Shown here: positions 56,276 to 64,000 of the stretch, in pieces
How the letters are laid out: every line of letters begins with the position of its first letter
Position numbering within the stretch: the stretch's first letter is position 1
Source: UBA3839 sp963627995
Lineage (GTDB): Bacteria > Bacteroidota > Bacteroidia > Bacteroidales > Bacteroidaceae
NCBI GenBank assembly: GCA_963627995.1
Contig: CAVGCV010000005.1
Span: 1-64,000 of the forward strand
Length of the DNA stretch: 64,000 nucleotides
Direction of reading: 5' to 3'
The notes under the pieces: model-generated
What the model was told of the DNA's origin: nothing
The model's input: only the letters and a program-made list of their open reading frames with translations
The model's database searches: none
Made by a program: the position numbers and the translations under genes

Positions 56276-57070
56276 TTACACGGACACCGCGCCCTTGATG
56301 TGTTCCCACGGGTCGTAGTTTTCCAGCGTGAAGTCGTCGTAATCGAACGCGAAGATGTCGGCCACGGCGGGGTTGATGCGCATCGTCGGCAGCGCGCGCG
56401 GCGTGCGTGTAAGCTGCAGGCGCACCTGCTCGAGATGGTTGAGATAGATGTGCGTGTCGCCCGTGGTGTGGACAAACTCGCCCGGTCGCAGCCCCGTTAC
56501 TTGCGCCATCATCATCGTGAGCAGCGCATAGCTGGCGATGTTGAACGGCACGCCGAGGAACGTATCCGCACTCCGCTGGTAGAGCTGGCAGCTTAATCGG
56601 CCGTCGGCGACATAAAACTGGAAGAGCAGATGGCACGGGGGCAGGTTCATGTTGCCAAGGTCGGCCACGTTCCACGCCGAGACAATCATGCGTCGCGAGT
56701 CCGGCTGACGGCGAATCTGTTCGACGACGTTGCGTATTTGGTCCACGTGTCCGCCATTGTAGTCGGGCCATGAGCGCCACTGGTATCCGTAGATGTGTCC
56801 GAGGTCGCCATCGTCGCCGGCCCACTCGTTCCAAATCCGCACGCCGTGGTCCTGCAAGTAGCGCACGTTCGTGTCGCCCTTAAGGAACCAAAGCAGTTCG
56901 TAAATAATGGACTTGAGATGCAGCCGCTTCGTCGTCAGAAGAGGGAATCCCTCCTCGAGGTTGAAGCGCATTTGGTGGCCAAACACAGACAGTGTGCCCG
57001 TGCCGGTGCGGTCGTCCTTTCGGGCGCCCTCGTCAAGTATCCGCTGTAACAGCGCAAGGTATTGTTTCAT
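56276..57070 (-). CDS. thyA: thymidylate synthase
   Basis: A 264-residue enzyme, the usual length, making dTMP from dUMP with methylene-tetrahydrofolate. DDRTGTGTLSVFG, the PLLTTKRLH loop, ELLWFLKGDTN, and the catalytic cysteine in LPPCHLLFQFY (near residue 146) are present, and the C-terminus ends in the expected short tail (GAVSV). It starts the operon with folA downstream. Upstream lies a gap with repeat locus F. Confidence 0.97.
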   Translation of the reverse strand: MKQYLALLQRILDEGARKDDRTGTGTLSVFGHQMRFNLEEGFPLLTTKRLHLKSIIYELLWFLKGDTNVRYLQDHGVRIWNEWAGDDGDLGHIYGYQWRSWPDYNGGHVDQIRNVVEQIRRQPDSRRMIVSAWNVADLGNMNLPPCHLLFQFYVADGRLSCQLYQRSADTFLGVPFNIASYALLTMMMAQVTGLRPGEFVHTTGDTHIYLNHLEQVRLQLTRTPRALPTMRINPAVADIFAFDYDDFTLENYDPWEHIKGAVSV

Positions 57071-57091
57071 GGTTCATTCTTTTTTTATCTG

Positions 57092-57252
57092 CCCGCACGC
57101 CTTTTTATCCGTCCACACGCCGCCGGTCCATCCTTTCCGGGCTTTTTGGGCGGATGTGTCGTTTCTTTCATTTTCACGCGGCGCAGTGCATTTGTCTCTT
57201 CGCCGCAATGCCTGTTCCCACACAAAGCGAAAATCATGTTTGTCCACACGGG
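57092..57252. repeat. degenerate 22-bp-period array (locus F)
   Basis: Phased cores are at 57092 (CCCGCAC), 57114 (CACACGC), 57136 (TCCGGGC), 57158, 57180 (GGCGCAG), 57202 (GCCGCAA), 57224 and 57246. Here the units are strongly decayed, but the 22-bp step holds over eight positions. An extra TTTATC-containing duplicate lies 20 bp apart at 57085-57110. The whole 427-bp gap 57071-57497 has no gene that I can support; a 117-codon minus-strand frame at 57074-57427 lacks any recognisable feature. Confidence 0.5.
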
Positions 57253-57427
57253 GGGGCATACGGCACAGCTGTCGTCCCTTTGCTGTACGACTTGCAGTAC
57301 AAAATGTGGCCGTCAAAGAGTGGCCGTCTATAAAACAAACATTCTTGTCAACCGTTCTGCGGGACGGGATTCCGTACACCAACGTGATGCATCCCTGAAC
57401 GGCCACGCCAGCACATTCCAAACGCAT

Positions 57428-57470
57428 AAAAAAGGAGGAAGAAGTGGCAACAGCCGCTCCTTCCCTCCAT
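57428..57470 (-). terminator. probable terminator of the exbB-exbD operon
   Basis: On the minus strand GGAGGGAAGGAGCGGC faces GCCACTTCTTCCTCC with several GU pairs and a mismatch, and TTTTTT follows. It lies about 28 nt after the last exbD stop. Confidence 0.55.
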
Positions 57471-57497
57471 CATGTTCCAGTCAATCGATGGCAGCCA

Positions 57498-57971
57498 TCA
57501 ATTGGACGTGTCGAGTTTCTTTGCCGAATAAACAATCTTCAAAGCATACGCCTTTCGCAGCACTTGCTTCACATCCGTCATAATGCCCATGGGCGTGCCG
57601 TGGTCTGCTTTAAGCGAAACAGTGAAGAAAGGCTTGTCGGCTTCTGGAAGCTCGCCACGCTCGGTCATTACATAGTCGTACACTTCGCTGGCTTCCGCAT
57701 ACTTGTCGTTCAGCTGAATGCGTGTTCCCGTTCCGAACTGCGACTTAAGCTGATCCGTAGGCTTTCCGATGTAAATGAACGAAGTACACGACTTCCGGGC
57801 AAGTTTCTCAAGTTGCGTACCCGCAGGACGGTCGAATTTGACTTTCAGCGTCACCTCACGCATGGACGTAACCGTCATGAAGAAGAACAGAATGGTGAAA
57901 ATCAAGTCGGGGAGCGACGATGTGCTCAGCTCCGGCATCTCATGACCGCCATCTTTGTTGAATCTACTCAT
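57498..57971 (-). CDS. exbD: ExbD/TolR family biopolymer transport protein (second copy)
   Basis: A 157-residue inner-membrane protein. A single transmembrane helix (residues 20-38) follows a short cytosolic part (MSRFNKDGGHEMPELSTSS) and contains the membrane aspartate in LPDLIFTILFFF. A periplasmic domain of about 115 residues follows. It is the last gene of the operon and overlaps the first ExbD copy by 4 nt (ATGA). Two different ExbD subunits in one operon are usual in Bacteroidetes; they use proton flow together with ExbB to drive TonB. Confidence 0.9.
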   Translation of the reverse strand: MSRFNKDGGHEMPELSTSSLPDLIFTILFFFMTVTSMREVTLKVKFDRPAGTQLEKLARKSCTSFIYIGKPTDQLKSQFGTGTRIQLNDKYAEASEVYDYVMTERGELPEADKPFFTVSLKADHGTPMGIMTDVKQVLRKAYALKIVYSAKKLDTSN

Positions 57972-58558
57972 AAGGCCTGTCCATATTTTTTAGGCTCAGC
58001 CTCGGAAATCTTCTGAGGATAGACCTCGCGGATAGCCTCTTGCTGCTCCTTGGTGAGAAATGCATACTTATATCCGAATTCTTCTTTTGCCAACTCGTCG
58101 CGCAGCTCATTGTATGCAGCCACAAGCGCGTCTTGCACCTGGAAATACACACCGTAGCTCGTTCCCCGGTCGGTCTGCACGGAAATCACGTGATTTTCCG
58201 TCACCATGCGCTTCCCGAGAAGTTTGATTTTCTTCTCTTTCAACTCAGGAAGATTCGAGCGGTGCTCTTTGTTCGCAATGAATTCTTTCGCCCTCTCCTT
58301 CACGTCTGCAACAGTCACATAGTCCTCGCCAATCATCAAATAGTTATCCTTGTTGATTCGGATGTTGAGGATGTTGCGCTCCTTGACTTTTATTTCATTG
58401 TTCAGCTGATCCTCCTCGGGCGGTTTAGGAAGCGTGCGCCCCAAGCCCGTGTCGGTATCCATAGACGTTGTCACAAGGAAGAAGATGAGCAACATGAATG
58501 AGATGTCTGCCGTTGAAGTGGTGTTCAAGCCCGGCACTTTCTTTTTTTTCTTTGCCAT
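57968..58558 (-). CDS. exbD: ExbD/TolR family biopolymer transport protein (first copy)
   Basis: A 196-residue protein starting MAKKKKKVPGLNTTSTADISF, with the expected polar aspartate at the helix start (TADISFMLLIFFLV), and a larger periplasmic domain than the other copy. ATG 58558 is used; a GTG two codons upstream is less likely. It lies 22 nt after the small membrane gene and 4 nt into the next ExbD gene. Confidence 0.9.
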   Translation of the reverse strand: MAKKKKKVPGLNTTSTADISFMLLIFFLVTTSMDTDTGLGRTLPKPPEEDQLNNEIKVKERNILNIRINKDNYLMIGEDYVTVADVKERAKEFIANKEHRSNLPELKEKKIKLLGKRMVTENHVISVQTDRGTSYGVYFQVQDALVAAYNELRDELAKEEFGYKYAFLTKEQQEAIREVYPQKISEAEPKKYGQAL

Positions 58559-58580
58559 TGTCACTCAATTTTTAAAAGAA

Positions 58581-59042
58581 TTACTTCTTAGAGAAACCCT
58601 CGGCAACCATGCTCCAAATGGCCACACCAACTGCAATCACCGTGAGAATGGCGATTGAAACGATGGAAGCATCCGTGATGACGATGTCGCTTGGTATATT
58701 CCAGTCCTTACCGTTAATTAGCATGTGCTCGTCCTTGTTGGCCACACCGACAATGACACCGATGCCAACAGACACTATCGGGAGTCCCCATGTGTAGATG
58801 ATGGACTTATCGAGACCATGCTGGACAATGTACATGGTGAAACTTGCCAACAGGCTTACAACGCCAACGACAATCAATATAATCGACCAAATGTTGAGCA
58901 CATCAAGAAGCACAGGGTTGTTCATTTTCGGGTTCTCCTCCCAAGGCGTATCGAATCCTATCAGGAAGAATGCCACGATGATGACAAAGCTGATGCCCAT
59001 CAGTGTCCACAAGAGGTACTTTGAGATTTTTTCAATATCCAT
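58581..59042 (-). CDS. small four-helix membrane protein in the exbB-exbD operon
   Basis: A 153-residue protein with four hydrophobic segments (about residues 11-29, 47-70, 80-100 and 125-147) and a short central soluble loop. I know no name for it, but a protein of this kind between exbB and exbD is typical of Bacteroidetes operons, so it is probably a further part of the motor complex. It lies 60 nt after exbB. No signal peptide is cleaved as far as can be seen. Confidence 0.78.
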   Translation of the reverse strand: MDIEKISKYLLWTLMGISFVIIVAFFLIGFDTPWEENPKMNNPVLLDVLNIWSIILIVVGVVSLLASFTMYIVQHGLDKSIIYTWGLPIVSVGIGVIVGVANKDEHMLINGKDWNIPSDIVITDASIVSIAILTVIAVGVAIWSMVAEGFSKK

Positions 59043-59102
59043 TTAATACTCTCCTTAATTTATGAAGTTATAACCAAAGGTGTTCGTACACTCACAAACA
59101 GA

Positions 59103-59939
59103 TTATTTCTTGAGGTCGTACTTGTACACCATATCCAGCAGGTTGATGGTCGCATCTTCCATCTGCGAGGTGATGCTCTCAATTTTTGCAAGAATATAGT
59201 TGTAGAACACCTGGAGAATAAGGGCAACGATAATACCGAAGATGGTCGTCAAGAGGGCCACCTTCATACCACCTGCGACAATCGTCGGAGAGATGTCACC
59301 AGCAGCCTGAATGTCATCGAACGCCATGACCATGCCAATCACCGTTCCCAAGAACCCGAGTGACGGAGCCATCGCAATGAAGAGCGTAATCCAGGAGCAA
59401 CCTTTCTCCAAGTTCGAAGCCTGCACCGCGCCATAAGAAACGACAGCTTTCTCCACGGAATCAACGCCGTCGTTAATGCGCATCAAGCCCTGATAGTAGA
59501 GCGAGGCAATCGGGCCGCGCGTGTCGCGGGCAATGCTCTTTGCACCCTCGATGTCGCCTTTCTTCAAGAGCGTTTCCTCAATCTCTGCAACCATCTTGTC
59601 CGAATTGATGTCTGAAAGCGCAAGGTAAATGATACGCTCAATACAGAATGCAAGACCGATGACGAGGGAAATGGCAACGAGAGCCATGAAGCCTGCGTCA
59701 CCCTCGATGAACTTTGTCTTGAGGTTCTTATACATGCCTACTTCCTCAACGACAGCAGGAGCTTCCTCCGCATCATCCGCTGCAGGGGCAACCGCGACCG
59801 AATCGGTGGCTGTCGAATCCGCCACCGCGTCCACTTGTTCCGTCGTGTCGGCAGCAACCTCGTCCTGCGCATAAGCAGACTGAGTCATGCCGAACGCCAT
59901 GACTCCCATCATCGCAACAATTGCAAAAATCTTTTTCAT
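59103..59939 (-). CDS. exbB: MotA/TolQ/ExbB proton channel family protein
   Basis: A 278-residue membrane protein. A true N-terminal signal peptide (MKKIFAIVAMMGVMAF, cleavage after AYAQ) is followed by an acidic, Ala/Thr-rich periplasmic linker (residues 26-70) and three transmembrane helices. The last two contain FLGTVIGMVMAFDDI and GMKVALLTTIFGIIVALI, the channel lining typical for ExbB. It forms the pentameric proton channel for the two ExbD proteins, coupled to TonB (62234-62953). Confidence 0.92.
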   Translation of the reverse strand: MKKIFAIVAMMGVMAFGMTQSAYAQDEVAADTTEQVDAVADSTATDSVAVAPAADDAEEAPAVVEEVGMYKNLKTKFIEGDAGFMALVAISLVIGLAFCIERIIYLALSDINSDKMVAEIEETLLKKGDIEGAKSIARDTRGPIASLYYQGLMRINDGVDSVEKAVVSYGAVQASNLEKGCSWITLFIAMAPSLGFLGTVIGMVMAFDDIQAAGDISPTIVAGGMKVALLTTIFGIIVALILQVFYNYILAKIESITSQMEDATINLLDMVYKYDLKK

Positions 59940-60042
59940 TGTGTCTTTGAAATTTTAAGATTAATAATTTTTATTTTCTTTTTTCTAATCAAAATTCCTT
60001 TTGGCCAGCCAGTATCACAATCTCATCCCTACATTAATCCTG

Positions 60043-60130
60043 CGGAGAGAGGGGGATTCGAACCCCCGAGCCGGTTTTGCCGACTACACGCTTTCCAGGC
60101 GTGCCTCTTCAGCCACTCGAGCATCTCTCC
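60043..60130 (-). tRNA. tRNA-Ser (anticodon GGA)
   Basis: Read on the minus strand the acceptor stem GGAGAGA pairs with TCTCTCC. The anticodon loop is CTGGAAA (anticodon GGA, reading UCC/UCU serine codons), a long variable arm GTCGGCAAAACCGGC-type is present as class II tRNA needs, and the T arm has GGTTCGAATCC. Length 88 nt; the discriminator is G and CCA is not encoded. The 5' flank (60131-60320) is AT-rich with no gene; no clean promoter was identified. Confidence 0.97.
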
Positions 60131-60320
60131 TTCACGTCGCATCAATGCGTATTTTCAAAAACGGCTGCAAGTTACGACTTTTTCACGACACGCTTACAAA
60201 ATCAGCAACAAAAAATACTGTTTTTTTCGACACGAACGGGAATCGGACGACCGCAAAGTTTTTGTTTTTCGCGAAAAGGCGCAATTTTCGGCGCACACGC
60301 ATTATTTCGGCAGCCAAGGC

Positions 60321-61115
60321 TCACCCAGCTATCCGCGCGCCAAACACTTGGCGGGCGTTGTCCGTCGTGACAGCGTCGATGTGTTCCCGCGAGCAGCCAT
60401 ACACCTCGGCCAGCCGCTTCGCCACCTCCACGACGAACGCGCTCTCGTTGCGCGCTCCCCGGTGCGGCACAGGAGCCATGTAAGGAGCGTCCGTCTCCAG
60501 CACAATGCGAGAGAGGGGGACAGACTGCCGCAGCACGTCGGGAAGCCCGCTCTTTTTGAATGTCACGACACCGCCGACGCCCAGCATGAAGCCTTCGAAG
60601 CGCAGCAAGTCGCGCGCCTCGTCCGCTCCGCCCGTAAAGCAATGGAACACGCCGCGCAGCCCCTGCCCCGCATGGAGTTCCATGGCCTCCACCATTTCCC
60701 GGTGCGCCTTGCGCGTGTGAACCATCAGCGGCAAGCCAAAGCGAGCCGCCCACTCCACCTGCCGCTCGAACGCGTCAAGCTGCTCCTTCCTATAAGTATC
60801 GTCCCAATAGAAATCCAGACCTATCTCCCCTATGGCCACGAACGGATGGCCCTTCTCGCCAAGCCGCCGCTCGAAATCCGCAAGCACAGCCGCGATGTCC
60901 GTCGTCGCAGGGTTCACGTCCTCGGGATGCAGCCCAATCATGGGATAGAGGCGTTCCCTGTAACGGCTGCAAGTCTCCACCAGACGGTCGAGCGTGCCCC
61001 CGTTGACGTTGGGCACCAGCATCTTCCACACCCCGGCGTCCGCCGCGCGCTGGACCACGGCGTCAAGGTCGCCGGCGAATTCCTCGCCGTCCAAATGAGC
61101 GTGCGTGTCAATCAC
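60321..61115 (-). CDS. tatD: TatD family hydrolase
   Basis: A 264-residue metal-dependent TIM-barrel hydrolase. Metal ligands show as the N-terminal DTHAHLD (HxH), Glu in IGEIGLDFYW, His in MVHTRKA, His in VFHCFTGG, and a late Asp in LETDAPYM. The likely start is GTG at 61115, 12 nt after the stop of the polyprenyl synthase gene and in the same reading frame as it. TatD proteins are 3'-5' DNases/RNases linked to DNA repair or quality control; the exact substrate is uncertain. Confidence 0.93.
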   Translation of the reverse strand: MIDTHAHLDGEEFAGDLDAVVQRAADAGVWKMLVPNVNGGTLDRLVETCSRYRERLYPMIGLHPEDVNPATTDIAAVLADFERRLGEKGHPFVAIGEIGLDFYWDDTYRKEQLDAFERQVEWAARFGLPLMVHTRKAHREMVEAMELHAGQGLRGVFHCFTGGADEARDLLRFEGFMLGVGGVVTFKKSGLPDVLRQSVPLSRIVLETDAPYMAPVPHRGARNESAFVVEVAKRLAEVYGCSREHIDAVTTDNARQVFGARIAG

Positions 61116-61127
61116 GTCCCCGTCGAA

Positions 61128-62153
61128 TCAAGATTTCCGTCCCATCAAGCGGTGGGCGAACTCGCGCAGGACTGCTTTGCGCTCGTCCGGCACGTCCACG
61201 CCGTCAAGGGCTTGGAGCGACTGCGCGAACAAGGCCTCGATTTTCCGCCCGCACACCGCGCGGATATTGATGTCGTCGTAGACGGCACGCACCGCCGCCA
61301 CTTTCTCGTCGGGATCGAAATCCGTCCGCCCCATCCAGTCCTCAAGCTCCGCGCGCTGCTGCGGCGAAGCCAGGCGAAGGGCGTTGATCAACATGAACGT
61401 CTTTTTGTTGCAAACGATGTCGCCGCCAATCTTCTTTCCGAACTCGGCCGTGTCGCCATAGACGTCGAGCAAATCGTCCTGCAGCTGGAAGGCAAGCCCC
61501 ATCTGCTCGCCAAACCGGTACAGCAGCCGGCAGTCCGCGTCGGGCGCGCCAGCCAGCTGAGCGCCGATTTTCAGCGCGCAAGCCACGAGCAGCGAGGTCT
61601 TCAAGCGTATCATCTCCATGTATTCCTCCTCCGTCACGTCGTTGCGCCGCTCAAAATCCACATCGTACTGCTGTCCCTCGCACACGCCCAGGGTGGCCTC
61701 GGTAAACGTCCGCAGTGCGGCCAGCGAGCGGGCTTCGGGCACAGCCGCGCCCGCGCGTTGCGAGAACGCCTCCTCCGCGTCCGCGCTGCGGCGCTCGGTC
61801 ATCAGGCGATAGGAAAGCACCAGCATGGCGTCGCCCGACAGGATGGCGGCGTTGTCGCCCCACACCTTGTGCACACAGGGTTTTCCGCGCCTCACGTCGG
61901 CACGGTCCATGATGTCGTCGTGGAGGAGGGTGAAGTTGTGATAGGTCTCCAGCGCGAGGGCGTTCGGAAGGATGGCCTCCACGTCGTCGCGGTAGAGGTC
62001 ATACGCCATGAGCATCAGCACGGGGCGGATGCGCTTTCCCCCGAGCGAGAGCGCATAGCGGACGGGCGCGTAGAGGTCGTCGGGGCGGGGGTTGTAGCGG
62101 AGGCTCGACAGCGCGGCGTTCACCATGTCGAGCAGCTGCGGTTGCGTGTGCAT
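61128..62153 (-). CDS. polyprenyl diphosphate synthase (trans-isoprenyl)
   Basis: A 341-residue enzyme. The first aspartate-rich motif is LLHDDIMDRADVRRGKP (near residues 80-96) and the second is QLQDDLLDVYGD (near residue 210), both complete. GGKRIRPVL binds the homoallylic substrate. The product length (geranyl to longer chains) cannot be fixed from the sequence. ATG 62153 is preferred since the frame extending to 62192 runs into the terminator of tonB. It is cotranscribed with the TatD gene. Confidence 0.9.
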   Translation of the reverse strand: MHTQPQLLDMVNAALSSLRYNPRPDDLYAPVRYALSLGGKRIRPVLMLMAYDLYRDDVEAILPNALALETYHNFTLLHDDIMDRADVRRGKPCVHKVWGDNAAILSGDAMLVLSYRLMTERRSADAEEAFSQRAGAAVPEARSLAALRTFTEATLGVCEGQQYDVDFERRNDVTEEEYMEMIRLKTSLLVACALKIGAQLAGAPDADCRLLYRFGEQMGLAFQLQDDLLDVYGDTAEFGKKIGGDIVCNKKTFMLINALRLASPQQRAELEDWMGRTDFDPDEKVAAVRAVYDDINIRAVCGRKIEALFAQSLQALDGVDVPDERKAVLREFAHRLMGRKS

Positions 62154-62182
62154 AGCGGGGAGTGTGGGTGGTGGCATTGAAA

Positions 62183-62216
62183 AAGGCCGCATTATGAAAC
62201 ATCACGATGCGGCCTT
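62183..62216 (-). terminator. terminator of the tonB gene
   Basis: On the minus strand AAGGCCGCAT and ATGCGGCCTT form a perfect 10-bp stem (14-nt loop), followed by TTTTT. It lies 18 nt past the tonB stop. Confidence 0.85.
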
Positions 62217-62233
62217 AGGACTGTGTTTCTTGT

Positions 62234-62953
62234 TTAGTTGCCCAGTCGGAACATCACGGGCAGGATGTAGCGCACGCGCACGGGTTTTCCGCGCTGCTTG
62301 CCGGGATTCCACCTCGGCATGGCCTTCACCACGCGGAGCGCCTCCTTGTCGAGCGAAGCCTCCACCGACTTCATCACCTGCGGCTCAACCACCGATCCGT
62401 CCTTGTTCACGACGAACGACACGAGCACGCGCCCCTGGATGCCGTTGTCCTGCGCAATGGAGGGGTATTTGAGGTTCTTGCTGAGCCAGTCGTTCAGCGC
62501 CTGCTCTCCGCCGGGGAACATGGGCATCTGCTCCACGACCTGGAACACTTCCATCTCGTCGCCCTCTTCCTCCGTGGCGACAGGGCCTACCGGCGCCACC
62601 GGGCCCCTCACGTTGGAGGACGGGCCGGAGACTGCCTCCGTAGTCGCTTCCGACGACTGTATCGTCTCCTCTTCTATCTCGGTGTTGTCGTCCACGATGT
62701 CGAGTATCTCGGCCACTTGCGGGGCCTCCGACGGTGGCGGCGGCGCGGCGGAGAAAATGGGCTGCGTGATGGGGACGATTTCCTCCTCCATCGGCGCGTA
62801 GGCGGCATAGACGACGCGCTCCGTCTCCTTGTACTCGCGCGTCGTCCACTCGAAGCAGACGAACATCACTGCGAGCGCAAGGATGTAGCCAATCAGCAGG
62901 CCTGTGGTCTTGGTGCCCTCAAGATCGGCTTTCTTTGACTTTTTGATTTCCAT
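62234..62953 (-). CDS. tonB: energy transducer TonB
   Basis: A 239-residue protein. One N-terminal transmembrane helix (about residues 18-36), an acidic and Pro-rich periplasmic spacer (residues 50-145), and a C-terminal TonB domain (150-239) with FPGGEQALNDWLSKNLKYPSI and GRVLVSFVVNKDGSV. It couples ExbB/ExbD energy to outer-membrane receptors. It is a single gene, upstream of which lies a short repeat candidate and the mechanosensitive channel gene. Confidence 0.93.
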   Translation of the reverse strand: MEIKKSKKADLEGTKTTGLLIGYILALAVMFVCFEWTTREYKETERVVYAAYAPMEEEIVPITQPIFSAAPPPPSEAPQVAEILDIVDDNTEIEEETIQSSEATTEAVSGPSSNVRGPVAPVGPVATEEEGDEMEVFQVVEQMPMFPGGEQALNDWLSKNLKYPSIAQDNGIQGRVLVSFVVNKDGSVVEPQVMKSVEASLDKEALRVVKAMPRWNPGKQRGKPVRVRYILPVMFRLGN

Positions 62954-63078
62954 AGGGTATTTGTATGATTATGTTTCAGGATGTATCGCGGCGCGGTGTC
63001 CGTGGCTCCGTGCTACGGTCCGCCCCCATAGGCTATTCCATGGCAAAAGTAGTGATTTATTTTTTATCCATCACCATG

Positions 63079-63130
63079 GCGCGCTTTTTTTTTGTTTTTT
63101 CCGCGCATTTTCCGGCATCGGGACGCAGCG
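63079..63130. repeat. short candidate 22-bp-period remnant (locus G)
   Basis: Cores GCGCGC (63079), CCGCGCA (63101) and ACGCAGC (63123) are 22 bp apart, in the 212-bp gap between tonB and the channel gene. Only three units, partly low-complexity T-runs, so chance cannot be excluded. Confidence 0.3.
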
Positions 63131-63165
63131 CCCGCGCCGCGCCGCACCGTGCCGCGAGGGCGCGC

Positions 63166-64000
63166 CTACGCGCCGGCGCCGCCGCGGATGCGGATGTCGC
63201 GCTGGGGGAACGGTATCTCGACGCCGTTCGCCGTCAGCGTCTCATATATCTTTTCGCGCACGCGCGAGGAGAACGCCGGCCGCTGGTCCACCAGCACCCA
63301 CATCGTCACCACCAGGTCGACGCTGCTCTCCCCGAAGTCGGAGAGCGACACGGAGATGCCCTGAGCGGGGTTCACGAGCCGCCGGCCGTCGGGCAAGGTC
63401 TCGCACATCGGCGCCAGCGCCTCCACCAGCATGCGCCTCACCTCGGCCACGCTCACGCCGTAGGCCACGCCCACCGCCACCTTCATCAGCTCGTAGCCGT
63501 GGTTGCGCGTCAGGTTCTTGAAGTTCTTGTTGAACAGCGAGGCGTTGAGAAAGGCTATCACGCTGCCGTCGCGCGTGGCCACCTGCGTGCTCTGGTAGGT
63601 GATGCTCTCCACCTTTCCCTGCACGCCGTCGCACTCGATGTAGTCGCCCACGCGCACGCGCCCCGTCATGAGCGATATGCCGTAGAAGAAGTTCTCGAGC
63701 AGGTCTTTCATCGCGAAGCCCATGCCGGTCGCCAGTCCCGCCGTGACGATGGAGATGCCGCTCTTGGGCACGCGCAGCAGGATGAGCACGAACCAGAAGT
63801 AGGCGCCCCACACAAGGATGGCAATCACGTTGCGGATGAGCGTCTCGTTCAGTCCCGACTCGTCCTTCTTCGCGCGGCGGTACCAGTGGCGGTAGTACGA
63901 GCGCACGGCGTAGTTGATGTAGCCGAAGATGAAGAAGAACGCCACCACGACGCACAGCTTGAAGAGCGACAGCTTGCTCAGGTTCGCGCTGTCGATGAAG
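63166..64000 (-). CDS. small-conductance mechanosensitive channel (MscS family), 5' end cut
   Basis: The open frame runs to the window edge, so the N-terminus is missing; 278 codons are visible. Two or three hydrophobic helices are followed by the pore-lining helix (GISIVTAGLATGMGFAMKDL), the beta domain (VGDYIECDGVQGKVESI) and the C-terminal alpha/beta domain. These are all typical of MscS. It should open on hypo-osmotic stress. The start codons seen inside (such as GTG 63948) are internal, not real starts. Confidence 0.9.
   Translation of the reverse strand, partial: FIDSANLSKLSLFKLCVVVAFFFIFGYINYAVRSYYRHWYRRAKKDESGLNETLIRNVIAILVWGAYFWFVLILLRVPKSGISIVTAGLATGMGFAMKDLLENFFYGISLMTGRVRVGDYIECDGVQGKVESITYQSTQVATRDGSVIAFLNASLFNKNFKNLTRNHGYELMKVAVGVAYGVSVAEVRRMLVEALAPMCETLPDGRRLVNPAQGISVSLSDFGESSVDLVVTMWVLVDQRPAFSSRVREKIYETLTANGVEIPFPQRDIRIRGGAGA

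Noticed and set aside
57074..57427. 117-codon minus-strand frame between thyA and exbD
   Set aside because: No domain, no ribosome site, composition unlike the neighbours, and it overlaps the phased repeat locus F.

Overview
The window looks like a chromosomal segment of a GC-rich member of the Bacteroidales, probably Prevotellaceae or a close relative. The support is: several promoters of the Bacteroidetes type (TTTG, about 20 bp, TAnnTTTG, for example at 3129-3162 and 46919-46950); few Shine-Dalgarno sites; family-typical synteny (zapA next to rny; exbB, a small membrane gene, then two exbD genes; an extracellular polysaccharide operon with a multi-SLBB export protein, Wzx, Wzy and ATP-grasp enzymes). 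No plasmid, phage or IS gene is visible and gene density is high. The species cannot be named from this window.

Layout. 1-10.9 kb: an M61 peptidase and cbiB, an outer-membrane protein/P-II/ammonium-transporter operon, rfbA, a cobU-cobT-cobS operon on the minus strand, and a sodium:solute symporter. 11.4-17.1 kb: a three-gene RND efflux operon. 17.7-23.5 kb: a very long alpha-2-macroglobulin-like protein. 23.8-30.5 kb: a WcaJ-type initiating sugar transferase, a small coiled-coil/ZapA cell-division cluster, RNase Y, and a Wzi-like outer-membrane protein with a small lipoprotein. 30.5-43.5 kb: an 11-gene minus-strand exopolysaccharide operon (initiating transferase, export, chain length, flippase, polymerase, four GT-A glycosyltransferases, two different ATP-grasp enzymes). 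44.2-46.8 kb: clpB. 47-55 kb: a five-gene operon (membrane protein of unknown function, CxxCH beta-propeller lipoprotein, S9 peptidase, MATE transporter, cytidylate-kinase-like protein). 55.7-64 kb, all minus strand: folA/thyA, an ExbB/ExbD system, tRNA-Ser(GGA), a polyprenyl synthase/TatD pair, TonB, and the 3' part of an MscS channel.

The most unusual feature is non-coding. All five intergenic gaps longer than 400 bp, plus the left edge and one shorter gap, hold arrays of diverged units with a strict 22-bp period. Each unit carries a GC-rich, often self-complementary core (GGCGCAC, AGCGCGC, AAGTACTT, CTCCGC). Two of the arrays contain the same 67-bp block, three copies of the palindrome TTCCAAGTACTTGGAA, in opposite orientations 11.5 kb apart. 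I do not recognise this as a described repeat class, and it is the best candidate here for something new.

Links between the genes: the wcaJ-like gene, rfbA, the wzi-like gene and the 30-43 kb operon together cover much of a surface-polysaccharide pathway. cbiB and cobUTS cover the late, nucleotide-loop part of cobalamin assembly. The ExbB/ExbD and TonB units energise outer-membrane import. All long antisense ORFs over the GC-rich genes were treated as composition artefacts.
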